64,000 bases of DNA from Planctomycetota bacterium. GTDB taxonomy: Bacteria; Planctomycetota; Planctomycetia; Pirellulales; Pirellulaceae. The notes beneath the pieces are model-generated. The model worked only from the letters and a program-made list of their open reading frames with translations, was not told the DNA's origin and ran no database searches. The translations under genes and the position numbers were made by a program. The stretch spans positions 46,062-110,061 of the forward strand of contig VGZA01000014.1 of the NCBI GenBank assembly GCA_016872775.1, in the 5' to 3' direction. This document shows, piece after piece, positions 9,234 through 17,138 of this stretch (positions are counted from its first letter, which is position 1; each line of letters starts with the position of its first letter).

Positions 9234-10967
9234 ATGCTCGCCATCGTGATCGTCCTGCCCTTCGTCACCAACTTCGCCGCCAACCACCTTGAAGCGCCCG
9301 CTCCCGACCTGATCCTCGCTCAAGGCAAGATCGCGATGGTCGACGATCGATTTCAAGTCGCGGAAGCGATCGCATTGGCCGGCGAGCGCATCGTGCGCGT
9401 TGGCTCCTCGCGCGAAATCCTCGCACTACGCGGACCCGACACACGCGTGGTCAATCTGCGAGGAAAGCTGGTGATTCCCGGACTGATCGATTCGCACGTC
9501 CATCCCGGCGCGGCCAGCATGTTCGAATTCGATCACCCCGTGCCCGAGATGAATTCGATACCCGATGTGCTGGACTATGTCCGTTCCCGCGCACGAACGG
9601 TCCCCGAAGGACAATGGATCTGGGTGCAGCAGGTTTTTGTGACCAGGTTGGCGGAGCAGCGGTTTCCCACGCGCAAGGAACTCGATCTGGCCGCGCCCCG
9701 ACACCCCGTGGTATTTTCGACCGGGCCCGACGCCATGGCGAACAGCCTGGCGCTTTCCTTGAGTGGCCTGACACGAGACTTCGAAGTCGCTGGGTCCGGT
9801 TCGATCGAACGCGATCCGGCAACGGGCGAGCTTACCGGGATGCTGCGCGGCGGGACGAAACGGCACCTGAAACACAAGCCGCAGACCGATAAGGTGACCG
9901 AAGAGCAACGCCAGGAACGGCTGGCACTGTTGCTGCGCGACTACAACTCCGTCGGAATTACGTCGATCGCCGATCGTGACGCCAGCGCCGCGGACATCGA
10001 TCGCTACGAAGCATTGCGCCGGGCGGCTCGCTTGCCCGTACGCGTCGCGGCTTCTCATAGCGTCAATGCGGCCGATCCGATTGAGTCGGTCCGCGAGAAA
10101 ATCGGCGCGGTGGCGAACCATCCGCTCCGCGCCAACGGAACGCATGAACTGCGTGTGGTAGGTATCAAGACCTACCTCGACGGCGGCATGCTCACCGGCA
10201 GCGCGTTGATGCGCCGCCCCTGGGGCGTCAGCCGCATCTATGGTATCGACGATCCCGAGTACGTCGGCGTTCGGTTCATCGCGGCGGACAAGTTGCAGGA
10301 AATCGTCCGCTGCACGGCGGAGGCGGGCCTGCAGTTCACTGCCCACTCGGTCGGCGACGGCGCCGTGCATGCACTGCTGGATGCGTACGCCGAGGTCGGC
10401 GCGAGCTTGCCGATCCGGGCGACGCGGCCGTGCATTACCCACTGCAATTTCATGAGCGCCGAAGCGATCGCGAAAATGGCACAGCTGGGTGTCGTCGCCG
10501 ATATCCAGCCGGTATGGTTGTTCCTGGACGGCGCCACGCTGCAAAAGCAATTCGGCGACGACCGCCTGGAGTACTTTCAGCCGTTGCGCTCGCTGATGGA
10601 GAGTGGCGTGGTCGTCGGCGGCGGGTCGGACCACATGCAGAAACTTGGCGCCCGCCGCGCGATCAACCCGTACGATCCGTTCCTCGGACTGACGACGACG
10701 ATCACCCGCAACGCTCGGCGACTCGAAACGCCACTCCACGCGGAACAAGCCTTGTCACGAGCCCAGGCGCTGGCCTTCTACACGCGAAACAACGCCTACA
10801 TCACATTTCGAGAATCTGCGATTGGCAGCCTCGAAGCGGGAAAACTCGCCGACCTGGTCGTGCTCGACCGCGACATTCTCGAATGCCCGGCCAGCGAAAT
10901 CCGGGAAACAAAAGTGCTGACCACCCTCCTCGGCGGCAAAGTCGTCGCCGGCGCGCTACCCGATTAG
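9234..10967 (+). CDS. Exported amidohydrolase (YtcJ-like, Amidohydro_3)
   Basis: A metal-dependent hydrolase of the Amidohydro_3 family, whose members deacylate or open varied amide substrates; the substrate is unknown. After a short hydrophobic N-terminus come ADLILAQGKIAMVDD, the metal-binding DSHVHPG, a central DGGMLTGSALM, AHSVGDGAVHALLDAY, THCNFMSAEAI, GGGSDHM and the C-terminal GSLEAGKLADLVVLDRD typical of this fold. The frame opens at a TTG at 9186, but ATG 9234 has AAAGGA at good spacing and directly precedes the hydrophobic leader, giving 577 residues. It follows alaS by 81 bp. The next 940 bp downstream contain no confident gene. Confidence 0.85.
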   Translation: MLAIVIVLPFVTNFAANHLEAPAPDLILAQGKIAMVDDRFQVAEAIALAGERIVRVGSSREILALRGPDTRVVNLRGKLVIPGLIDSHVHPGAASMFEFDHPVPEMNSIPDVLDYVRSRARTVPEGQWIWVQQVFVTRLAEQRFPTRKELDLAAPRHPVVFSTGPDAMANSLALSLSGLTRDFEVAGSGSIERDPATGELTGMLRGGTKRHLKHKPQTDKVTEEQRQERLALLLRDYNSVGITSIADRDASAADIDRYEALRRAARLPVRVAASHSVNAADPIESVREKIGAVANHPLRANGTHELRVVGIKTYLDGGMLTGSALMRRPWGVSRIYGIDDPEYVGVRFIAADKLQEIVRCTAEAGLQFTAHSVGDGAVHALLDAYAEVGASLPIRATRPCITHCNFMSAEAIAKMAQLGVVADIQPVWLFLDGATLQKQFGDDRLEYFQPLRSLMESGVVVGGGSDHMQKLGARRAINPYDPFLGLTTTITRNARRLETPLHAEQALSRAQALAFYTRNNAYITFRESAIGSLEAGKLADLVVLDRDILECPASEIRETKVLTTLLGGKVVAGALPD

Positions 10968-11078
10968 GTTTCCCAGGATTGGGGCCTCCACGATGAGTAG
11001 CGACCTTAGCTGTAGTGCTATCGTACAACGAACACTTACGAATGATCGTTCAAAAAAGAACTATTACGCAATCACGCA

Positions 11079-11417
11079 GTGGCAATGTTTGCATTTATCA
11101 TTTGGTCTTGCCCAGAGTATGCAATTCCTCGAGGTCTTTCTTCGCTACTCTGTTCGCTCATCATCGTTCTTGTGATGATTTTCGTTAGAAGTATCAGGCT
11201 TGCGCGACTGCTTTTTCTTCGATCACCAACGGCAATGTCGTTCGAGCTAATGAAATTTGGGGTCCTTAGCTTGCCCCCGCAATTCACTCTTACGATCATC
11301 GGCCTTGTGCTAGTCCGACTGATCGATACTTCCGATTTTTGCTCATGCTGCTCGCCATTTCCTGCATCCTTATGCTCCGATTACTGGGAGATCCTTTCTT
11401 TCTTGATCACCTCATAG
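11079..11417 (+). CDS. Uncertain small membrane protein in an AT-rich island
   Basis: A possible 112-residue protein (GTG start) with two or three hydrophobic segments (about residues 20-38, 60-80). Hand counting gives roughly 46% GC over 10981-11400, clearly below the neighbouring genes, and there is no clear ribosome binding site. A competing 75-codon frame lies opposite. It may be a recently acquired gene, a remnant, or chance. No family recognised. Confidence 0.25.
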   Translation: MAMFAFIIWSCPEYAIPRGLSSLLCSLIIVLVMIFVRSIRLARLLFLRSPTAMSFELMKFGVLSLPPQFTLTIIGLVLVRLIDTSDFCSCCSPFPASLCSDYWEILSFLITS

Positions 11418-11540
11418 GGAAGGCCTAGCGTAAGCGGCCGGGTTCGGCCTGGTCCCGTTTGTTCCTCCGACGGTGGAGCGGGCGGGGTGGCATTGATAGA
11501 ACAACTCTGGTGGAACGGTGTTTCAGCTACTAGTGGGGTT

Positions 11541-11606
11541 CCACTGGCTCGGTATTCCCGAGCCAATGCTGATTGGGCGAGAGACCGTGGTTGTGCAACG
11601 TGACGT
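11541..11606. repeat. Palindromic dispersed repeat, copy A
   Basis: A hairpin core (CACTGGCTCGG, short loop, CCGAGCCA) is followed by the tail GATTGGGCGAGAGACCGTGG and then GCAACGT. About 65 bases match copy C at 51556-51620 with only a few differences. It lies between the amidohydrolase and the convergent DUF1501 gene. Copy B is in opposite orientation 160 bp away. Confidence 0.8.
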
Positions 11607-11769
11607 GCCAACGTGCCAGTCGAGTGAGGTCGAAGGCTCGTCGAGTTTGCGGAACTGATTTTGGGATTTACACGTGAGTGCACGCAGACGATCGGTCCCG
11701 TGACCCGCCCTCGCCGTCGTCGTCGTTCGACCTGCACGCTGGAAAGTCTCATTAAAGGACTACCATCAC

Positions 11770-11810
11770 TCGCCCGCTCGGCACTGGCTCGGGAATACCG
11801 AGCCAGTGGC
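11770..11810. repeat. Palindromic dispersed repeat, copy B (inverted)
   Basis: This is the reverse-complement form of the same element: CTCGCCC near 11771, then GCACTGGCTCGG, the loop, and CCGAGCCAGTG ending at 11810. With copy A it forms an inverted pair enclosing about 270 bp. There is no transposase frame between them, so it resembles a REP/BIME pair more than an insertion sequence. Confidence 0.75.
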
Positions 11811-11907
11811 ACCCTCCTCGTGAACAAATACCACTTCTAACCGAGCTATCATGACAGGGCCACGCCGCCGCTAGATGCCCCAGCCACGAGCTCAGAAGCC
11901 CGACCTT

Positions 11908-13380
11908 TCAGGCCAGCACGTCTCGGATCACTCGTCCATAAACATCCGTCAGACGTTCGTCGCGCCCCTGATGAAAATAGGTCAATCGTTCGTGATCGAC
12001 TCCGATCAGATGCAGGATCGTCGCGTGCAGGTCGTGCAGGTGAGCCTTATTGACGACGGCTTCGAAACCGAGGTCATCCGTTTCTCCGTAGGACGTTCCG
12101 CCACGAACTCCGCCACCGGCTAACCAGATTGAAAAACCGTACGGATTATGATTCCGGCCGGGCTCCCCCTGCCCTTCACTGAATGGCATTCGGCCGAATT
12201 CCCCACCCCAGATCACGAGCGTACTGTCGAGTAACCCACGTTGCTGCAGGTCAGTCAACAGGGCGCCGATCGGCTGGTCGATTTCCGCGCTATGCTGGCC
12301 GTGATTGGTTTCGATACTCTTGTGCGCGTCCCAGGTTTCTTCCAGATGCCCGCCACCGGAATAGAGTTGTACGAATCGCACGCCCCGTTCGATGAGGCGC
12401 CGAGCGACCAGACAATTCCGTCCGAATTCGTCGGTGGGATGTTTGCCGACACCGTAGGCATCCAGCGTGACCTGACTTTCCTGCGACAGATCGACGGCCG
12501 CGGGCGCCGTTGCCTGCATTCGGTAGGCCAGTTCATAGCTGGCGATCCGCGTCAGCAGCTCTTGTCCGCCCGGTCGGGCCTCTAGGTGTTTCTGGTTGAG
12601 CTGGGCGAGTGCGTCAAGCTGCTCGCGCTGCGCGGCCCGGTCGAGGAATTCAGGACCGCGCAGATCCAAAATTGGATCGCCGGTGGGTCGAAACAACGTC
12701 CCCTGAAAGGCGCCCGACATGAAGCCGCTCGACCAGTTCGGCTGCCCGCTGATCGGTCCACCGCGTTTATCGAGTATTACCACATAGCCCGGCAGGTCCT
12801 GATTCTCGCTGCCGAGACCGTACACGGCCCAACTACCGAGCGACGGGCGTCCGATAAACGTCTTGCCGGAGTTCATGGCGACCAGGGCGGAACCGTGCGC
12901 ATGACTATCGGTGTGGCAGGAGCGGATCACGGCCAGCTTGTCGGCATGCTGCCGAATCTGGGGAAAAAAATCGGAGATCATCAAACCGCTTTCGCCGCCG
13001 GGTCGGAATTTGCGAAACGCGGGCGTGAGAAACCCGATCTTACGGCCGCCCGAATTGATGAACTTCTTGTCGGCGGGCAACGGTTGTCCGGCGTACTTTT
13101 CCAGGAGCGGTTTATGATCAAACGTGTCGACCTGTGAAGGTCCTCCATTCATCATCAGGAATATGACGCGTTGTGCCTTGGCGGGAAAATGGGATGGCCG
13201 TGCCTGAAGCGGATGGCCGCTGGTGGTCGGCGCGGGGGAAGGTGCGGCCGAGGCGTTCCGTTGGAAGAATCCGTCGGACTCCAGCAGACTGGCCAGCGCC
13301 AGTCCGGCACAGCCGCCCCCCATTTCCCAGAGGAACTCACGCCGCGTTTGTCCGCAGGGAAAATGTCGTCGTAGCGTCAT
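11908..13380 (-). CDS. DUF1501 family protein, Tat-exported
   Basis: A 490-residue protein with an N-terminal twin-arginine signal (RREFL at about residues 13-17, then a glycine/alanine hydrophobic stretch to about 35). The DUF1501 body shows FPAKAQRVIFLMMNGGPSQVDTFDHKP, SDFFPQIRQHADKLAVIRSCHTDSHAHGSA, LGSWAVYGLGSENQDLPGYVV, a late LVIWGGEFGRMPFSEG, GRNHNPYGFSIWLAGGGVRGG and LHATILHLIGVDHERLTYFHQGRDERLTDV. The family is related to sulfatase/alkaline-phosphatase-like hydrolases, is very abundant in planctomycetes, and its biochemical role is unknown. It starts 3 bp after the DUF1553 gene, so the two form an operon. A second such pair is at 40174-45124. Confidence 0.93.
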   Translation of the reverse strand: MTLRRHFPCGQTRREFLWEMGGGCAGLALASLLESDGFFQRNASAAPSPAPTTSGHPLQARPSHFPAKAQRVIFLMMNGGPSQVDTFDHKPLLEKYAGQPLPADKKFINSGGRKIGFLTPAFRKFRPGGESGLMISDFFPQIRQHADKLAVIRSCHTDSHAHGSALVAMNSGKTFIGRPSLGSWAVYGLGSENQDLPGYVVILDKRGGPISGQPNWSSGFMSGAFQGTLFRPTGDPILDLRGPEFLDRAAQREQLDALAQLNQKHLEARPGGQELLTRIASYELAYRMQATAPAAVDLSQESQVTLDAYGVGKHPTDEFGRNCLVARRLIERGVRFVQLYSGGGHLEETWDAHKSIETNHGQHSAEIDQPIGALLTDLQQRGLLDSTLVIWGGEFGRMPFSEGQGEPGRNHNPYGFSIWLAGGGVRGGTSYGETDDLGFEAVVNKAHLHDLHATILHLIGVDHERLTYFHQGRDERLTDVYGRVIRDVLA

Positions 13381-13383
13381 GGA

Positions 13384-16353
13384 TCAGTCCACATAAATAA
13401 ATTCATTGGTATTCAGCAGCACGTGGCACAACGACTGCCACGTCAGTCGCTGCGGGTTGGGCGCTGCCTGGACCGGCAGTTGATACTGCTGGCCCAGGTA
13501 GCTGGTCAAACGGCGCAGCTCTCGATCTTCCAGCGCCTGATCGTAGACGAGCAATTCCGCGATCTCGCCATGCCAGAACTCGCCGTTAATGTTCCCTTGC
13601 TGGCCGATAACGTATCGCGTGGACAGGTTCCGCTGCGACAGCGAGTTGGGGCGGCGGGCGATCTGCAGGTCGTTCTGGAACAGTACGGTTTCGCCAGTGC
13701 GCGCGACACCGGTAAGGCAGAACCACTTGTTGGGATGCTGTAATTCTCCCGCGACAAAGTCGTCGCTCAAACGCACCCGATTGCGGCCGGTGAGCCCCAG
13801 AAAAACCGAGGTCGTGGAATTGCCTCCCTGGCCGTCCCAATTGGAGACGATTTCGCGATGCGAATCGCCACCGGCATCACGCACCACGGCGACGATCGTG
13901 AATTGCTGCGACGTGAGCAGCGGGCGGTCGACATGCAGGAACATACCGCTGCCATCGAAGCGGACGGCCGGTCGGCGATGTCCGGCATCGGCGACCCAGA
14001 TCGGCCGAAACTGCGACAGCGGCTGATCGGCCTGGGGTCGTCGGCCCGCGACCGGTTCGGAATCAGGCTTTTCCGGGCTGTCACGGAAGCGCACGTCGCA
14101 CCAGGCGCGGACCCGGTCGAGCTCGTCCTTGTCCACTCCGGCATCGGCTCGCAACCACAGCACCAGTCCTTTGTCCGGTATTCGCGGTCGGCTCGTGTCG
14201 GCGCTCGCAGCCTCCGCCTGGATGCGCAAACACTCTTCCTGCCGCCGCAGATGCGTCGCCGCGATGCCAAATTCTTCCACCGACGGCGGGCGTCCGAGCA
14301 CCGCGCGCCAGGCGGCGGCAATCCTCGATTCCGTGGGCGCATCGCCGCGCAAGACCGACTCGGCCAGCGCCTGACTGCAGTCGTGGATGAACTCGTTGTT
14401 CAGCATCGCCAGTGCCTGGGGAGCCACGGTCGTTACGTCCCGCTGCCCGCAGGGCAAAGTCGTATCGGGAAAATCAAACGTCGTTGCCAACGGGGATAAC
14501 AGGCTGCGTTTGGAGAGCATATAGACACTGCGACGCATCTGTTCCGCTTTTGGCGAAGCTTTCCAGGCGTTGGCTTTCATCGACAAGCCTTCCAGCGCTT
14601 CCGCGCTGATGGTCGGCGCAAAGCTCGGGCCACCGCGCCGGGAGAGATCAAGTTCCCCGGACACTGCCAGTAGCGAATCACGCAGCGCGTCGGCATCCAG
14701 ACGCCTCCGTTCGGAACGCCACCAGAGCCGATTAGCGAAATCCCGCTCGGCATATTCGGCGTGCAGGGGATGTGTCGAGGCTTGACGGTAGGTGCGCGAC
14801 GCCAGCAACATGCGCTGCAGCCGCTTCGTCGACCAGTTCCTTTCGACCAGTTCACTCGCGAGCCAGTCGAGCAGTTCCGGGTGCGTCGGTCGATCGCCGG
14901 TAAAACCAAAATTGTCGGGCGAGCGCACAAGTCCATGGCCGAAGTGGCGCTGCCAGACGCGATTCACCCAGACGCGGGACGCGAGCGGATTCGCGGGCTC
15001 GGTGATCCACTCAGCGAACTGCAATCGGCGTTGCGTCGTCGCTGCCTGCGGCGCCGCACCACGGAACGGACGAGACTGACTGGCCACAAACGAAAAATGC
15101 GCGGGGGCAATCGAAGGTCCGGGGCGTTTCGGATCGCCCTTCTTCAGGAGCTGCATGTCCGGGGGCGTTTTTGAGCGATCGGTCCAGCCATGAATCTCGC
15201 CTCCCAGCAGCTTCGGGTCCGGTCCACCCAGGACATCACCGGCCGCCGGCTCCAGAAACCCCGCCCAGAATGCGCTGCCGAACCGATAATAGTCTTCCTG
15301 CCGAATCGGATCGAACTTGTGGTCATGGCAGCGCGCACATTTCAAGGTCAGGCCGAGAAACGCCGTGCTGGAGGCGTGCACCAGGTCCTCCAACCGATCG
15401 TATTTGTACTCTTGCGGATCGTTAGGCTCGTCGTTCCAGGTCCCCAGCCGCAAAAAGCCGGTAGCGATCAAGGTCGACTCCGAGCGTTCTTCGACCTCGT
15501 CGCCGGCCAACTGATGACGCACAAACGCATCGTACGGAAGATCGGCGTTGAAGGCTCCAATCACCCAATCACGATATTTCCAAATGGCCGGCTTCAGTTG
15601 ATCACGTTCGTAACCACAGGATTCGGCATAACGTGCCACGTCCAGCCAATGGCGGGCCGACCGTTCGCCGAACGACCACGAAGCGAGCGAGCGATCGATT
15701 AAACGTTCCCAGCTGTCGGGGTTCGTTTCGGCGGCGAATTCCTCGAGATCCTCAAACGGCGGTGGCAGTCCCAAGGTGTCCGCATAGAGCCGCCGCATCG
15801 CTGTTCGCGGATCGGTAAGCGGCGCGGCGCGCCAACCCTCGGCGGCCAGTTTCTCTTCCACAAACGCATCGACCGGTGAACGCAGGTCCGCGAGCGCCAC
15901 GCGATCGGGCGGCGGCCGACGATTCACCGGTTGCAACGACCACCAGTCCAAGCCGGCTCGTCGAGCCGTCGTGATTTCAAACAGGTCGAGCACGAATCCT
16001 TCGGTCCACGGTGCACCATCGACGATCCAGTCCCGCAGTGCCTGAATTTCCAGTTCCGGCAACTTCTGCGATCGGTCCCCCTTGGGCGGTGGCATTTCAC
16101 CTGCCTGCACACGATGCAATAACAGGCTTTCGTCCGGTTTACCGGGAACGAGAGCGGCCTGCGATTCTCCACCCCGCAACAGGTCCTCCAGACGCGACAA
16201 ATTCAGCCCGCCGGACGGTTCGGCGCCACTGTGGCATTCCAGGCAACGGGAAATAAGCACCATCCGCGCTGCGTCGAACCGCTTCGATTCCGCGAAACAC
16301 CGCCCGCAGATCGGCAAGCAGCAGATGACAAGTACCAGAATCCTGGATGCCAT
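13384..16353 (-). CDS. PSCyt1-DUF1549-DUF1553 protein with inserted LamG-like domain
   Basis: A 989-residue exported protein. A signal peptide (1-21) is followed by a planctomycete cytochrome c-like domain with CLECH at 37-41 and a GEMPPPKGDR segment. DUF1549 (PSCyt2) spans about 145-350 and includes HWLDVARYAESCGYERDQ and CARCHDHKFDPI. DUF1553 (PSD1) starts near 455 with FAEWITEPANPLASRVWVNRVWQRHFGHGLV. From about 728 to 955 a LamG/concanavalin-like domain (GLVLWLRADAGV, FTIVAVVRD, AELLVYDQAL) separates the DUF1553 body from its conserved ending SLCHVLLNTNEFIYVD. It is the first gene of the operon with the DUF1501 protein. The family is thought to be exported and heme-linked; substrate unknown. 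LamG suggests glycan binding. Confidence 0.92.
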   Translation of the reverse strand: MASRILVLVICCLPICGRCFAESKRFDAARMVLISRCLECHSGAEPSGGLNLSRLEDLLRGGESQAALVPGKPDESLLLHRVQAGEMPPPKGDRSQKLPELEIQALRDWIVDGAPWTEGFVLDLFEITTARRAGLDWWSLQPVNRRPPPDRVALADLRSPVDAFVEEKLAAEGWRAAPLTDPRTAMRRLYADTLGLPPPFEDLEEFAAETNPDSWERLIDRSLASWSFGERSARHWLDVARYAESCGYERDQLKPAIWKYRDWVIGAFNADLPYDAFVRHQLAGDEVEERSESTLIATGFLRLGTWNDEPNDPQEYKYDRLEDLVHASSTAFLGLTLKCARCHDHKFDPIRQEDYYRFGSAFWAGFLEPAAGDVLGGPDPKLLGGEIHGWTDRSKTPPDMQLLKKGDPKRPGPSIAPAHFSFVASQSRPFRGAAPQAATTQRRLQFAEWITEPANPLASRVWVNRVWQRHFGHGLVRSPDNFGFTGDRPTHPELLDWLASELVERNWSTKRLQRMLLASRTYRQASTHPLHAEYAERDFANRLWWRSERRRLDADALRDSLLAVSGELDLSRRGGPSFAPTISAEALEGLSMKANAWKASPKAEQMRRSVYMLSKRSLLSPLATTFDFPDTTLPCGQRDVTTVAPQALAMLNNEFIHDCSQALAESVLRGDAPTESRIAAAWRAVLGRPPSVEEFGIAATHLRRQEECLRIQAEAASADTSRPRIPDKGLVLWLRADAGVDKDELDRVRAWCDVRFRDSPEKPDSEPVAGRRPQADQPLSQFRPIWVADAGHRRPAVRFDGSGMFLHVDRPLLTSQQFTIVAVVRDAGGDSHREIVSNWDGQGGNSTTSVFLGLTGRNRVRLSDDFVAGELQHPNKWFCLTGVARTGETVLFQNDLQIARRPNSLSQRNLSTRYVIGQQGNINGEFWHGEIAELLVYDQALEDRELRRLTSYLGQQYQLPVQAAPNPQRLTWQSLCHVLLNTNEFIYVD

Positions 16354-16499
16354 AACAAATCAATCCTGGGTCGTGATTCTCGGGTCTATATCCGATCGTC
16401 TCATCTTAGCAGCAGTCGTTGCCAAAAGGGAATCGCCGAGGCCTTTGCCCTTGCGGGCCCAATTTCGCTTAGCAATCACGAGCCGCGCGGGGGCTGCCG

Positions 16500-16528
16500 T
16501 TGAGCACCGCCTGACCTTGCCCTACAAT
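16500..16528 (+). promoter_or_regulatory. Probable sigma70-type promoter of ndk
   Basis: TTGAGC (16500-16505) and TACAAT (16523-16528) are separated by exactly 17 bases, 84 bp before the ndk start. It is a good match to a vegetative promoter in otherwise GC-rich DNA. Planctomycete promoter consensus is not well defined, so this is sequence resemblance only. Confidence 0.55.
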
Positions 16529-16541
16529 CTCGCAATGCTGC

Positions 16542-16565
16542 CGGGTCCCCGAACCACGGGGCCCG
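16542..16565 (+). promoter_or_regulatory. GC-rich hairpin in the ndk leader
   Basis: CGGGTCCCCG, a five-base loop, and CGGGGCCCG form an imperfect GC-rich stem between the predicted ndk promoter and its start. It could attenuate transcription or stabilise the leader. No T-run follows. Confidence 0.35.
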
Positions 16566-16612
16566 ACAGTGCGTGAATCGTTCCCAATCAACCATGAGGA
16601 GACCCGGCAATC

Positions 16613-17077
16613 ATGCCCTTTGAACGTACGCTTGTGCTGCTGAAACCAGACTGTGTCCAACGCCGCCTGATGGGCAAAATCATCAGTCGATTCGAGGAAA
16701 AGGGATTCAACCTGATTGCGATGAAGATGCTCCAGGTCACTCCCGATTTGGCCAAACAGCATTATGCCGAGCACGTCAGCAAGCCGTTCTATCCAGGACT
16801 AGAAAAATTCATCACGGCCAGCCCGATCCTGGCATTGATCGTGGAGGGACTGGAGGCGATCCGAGTCGTACGCGAGATGCTCGGGGCGACCAGTGGTCTC
16901 AAAGCGGCGCCCGGCACGATCCGCGGAGATTTTTCCAGCAGCCGGCAGATGAACCTGGTGCACGCATCCGACGGACTGGAAGCAGCCGCGCGCGAAATCG
17001 GGCTCTACTTCCGTCCTCAAGAAATCTTCAGCTATTCACCGACATTGACGCCCTGGTTCAAGGCGGACGACGAGTAA
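16613..17077 (+). CDS. ndk: Nucleoside-diphosphate kinase
   Basis: Ndk balances nucleoside triphosphate pools by phosphate transfer through a phospho-histidine. The 154-residue protein has the N-terminal ERTLVLLKPDCVQR, GLEAIRVVREMLGAT, PGTIRGDF and the active-site NLVHASD with the catalytic histidine at 117. It ends in an extra 10-12 residues (LTPWFKADDE) beyond the shorter E. coli enzyme. The ATG at 16613 is preceded by GAGGAG. It stands alone between convergent and co-directional neighbours and has its own probable promoter. Confidence 0.97.
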   Translation: MPFERTLVLLKPDCVQRRLMGKIISRFEEKGFNLIAMKMLQVTPDLAKQHYAEHVSKPFYPGLEKFITASPILALIVEGLEAIRVVREMLGATSGLKAAPGTIRGDFSSSRQMNLVHASDGLEAAAREIGLYFRPQEIFSYSPTLTPWFKADDE

Positions 17078-17138
17078 TTGCACGCGACAATTACCGCAGC
17101 CGATCCGCGTCCGCCGGTTATTATTCGGGAGGCTTCAC

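Noticed and set aside
9426..10748. 440-codon open frame opposite the amidohydrolase
   Set aside because: Antisense shadow of a clear amidohydrolase; composition is His/Arg/Asp-rich without motifs.
11541..11810. Insertion sequence bounded by inverted repeats
   Set aside because: The enclosed 270 bp has no transposase-like frame, and the repeat occurs singly at 51556, so a palindromic REP-like element fits better.
16354..16499. Small genes in the region before ndk
   Set aside because: Short frames have no binding site or family resemblance; the region is better read as a divergent regulatory spacer.
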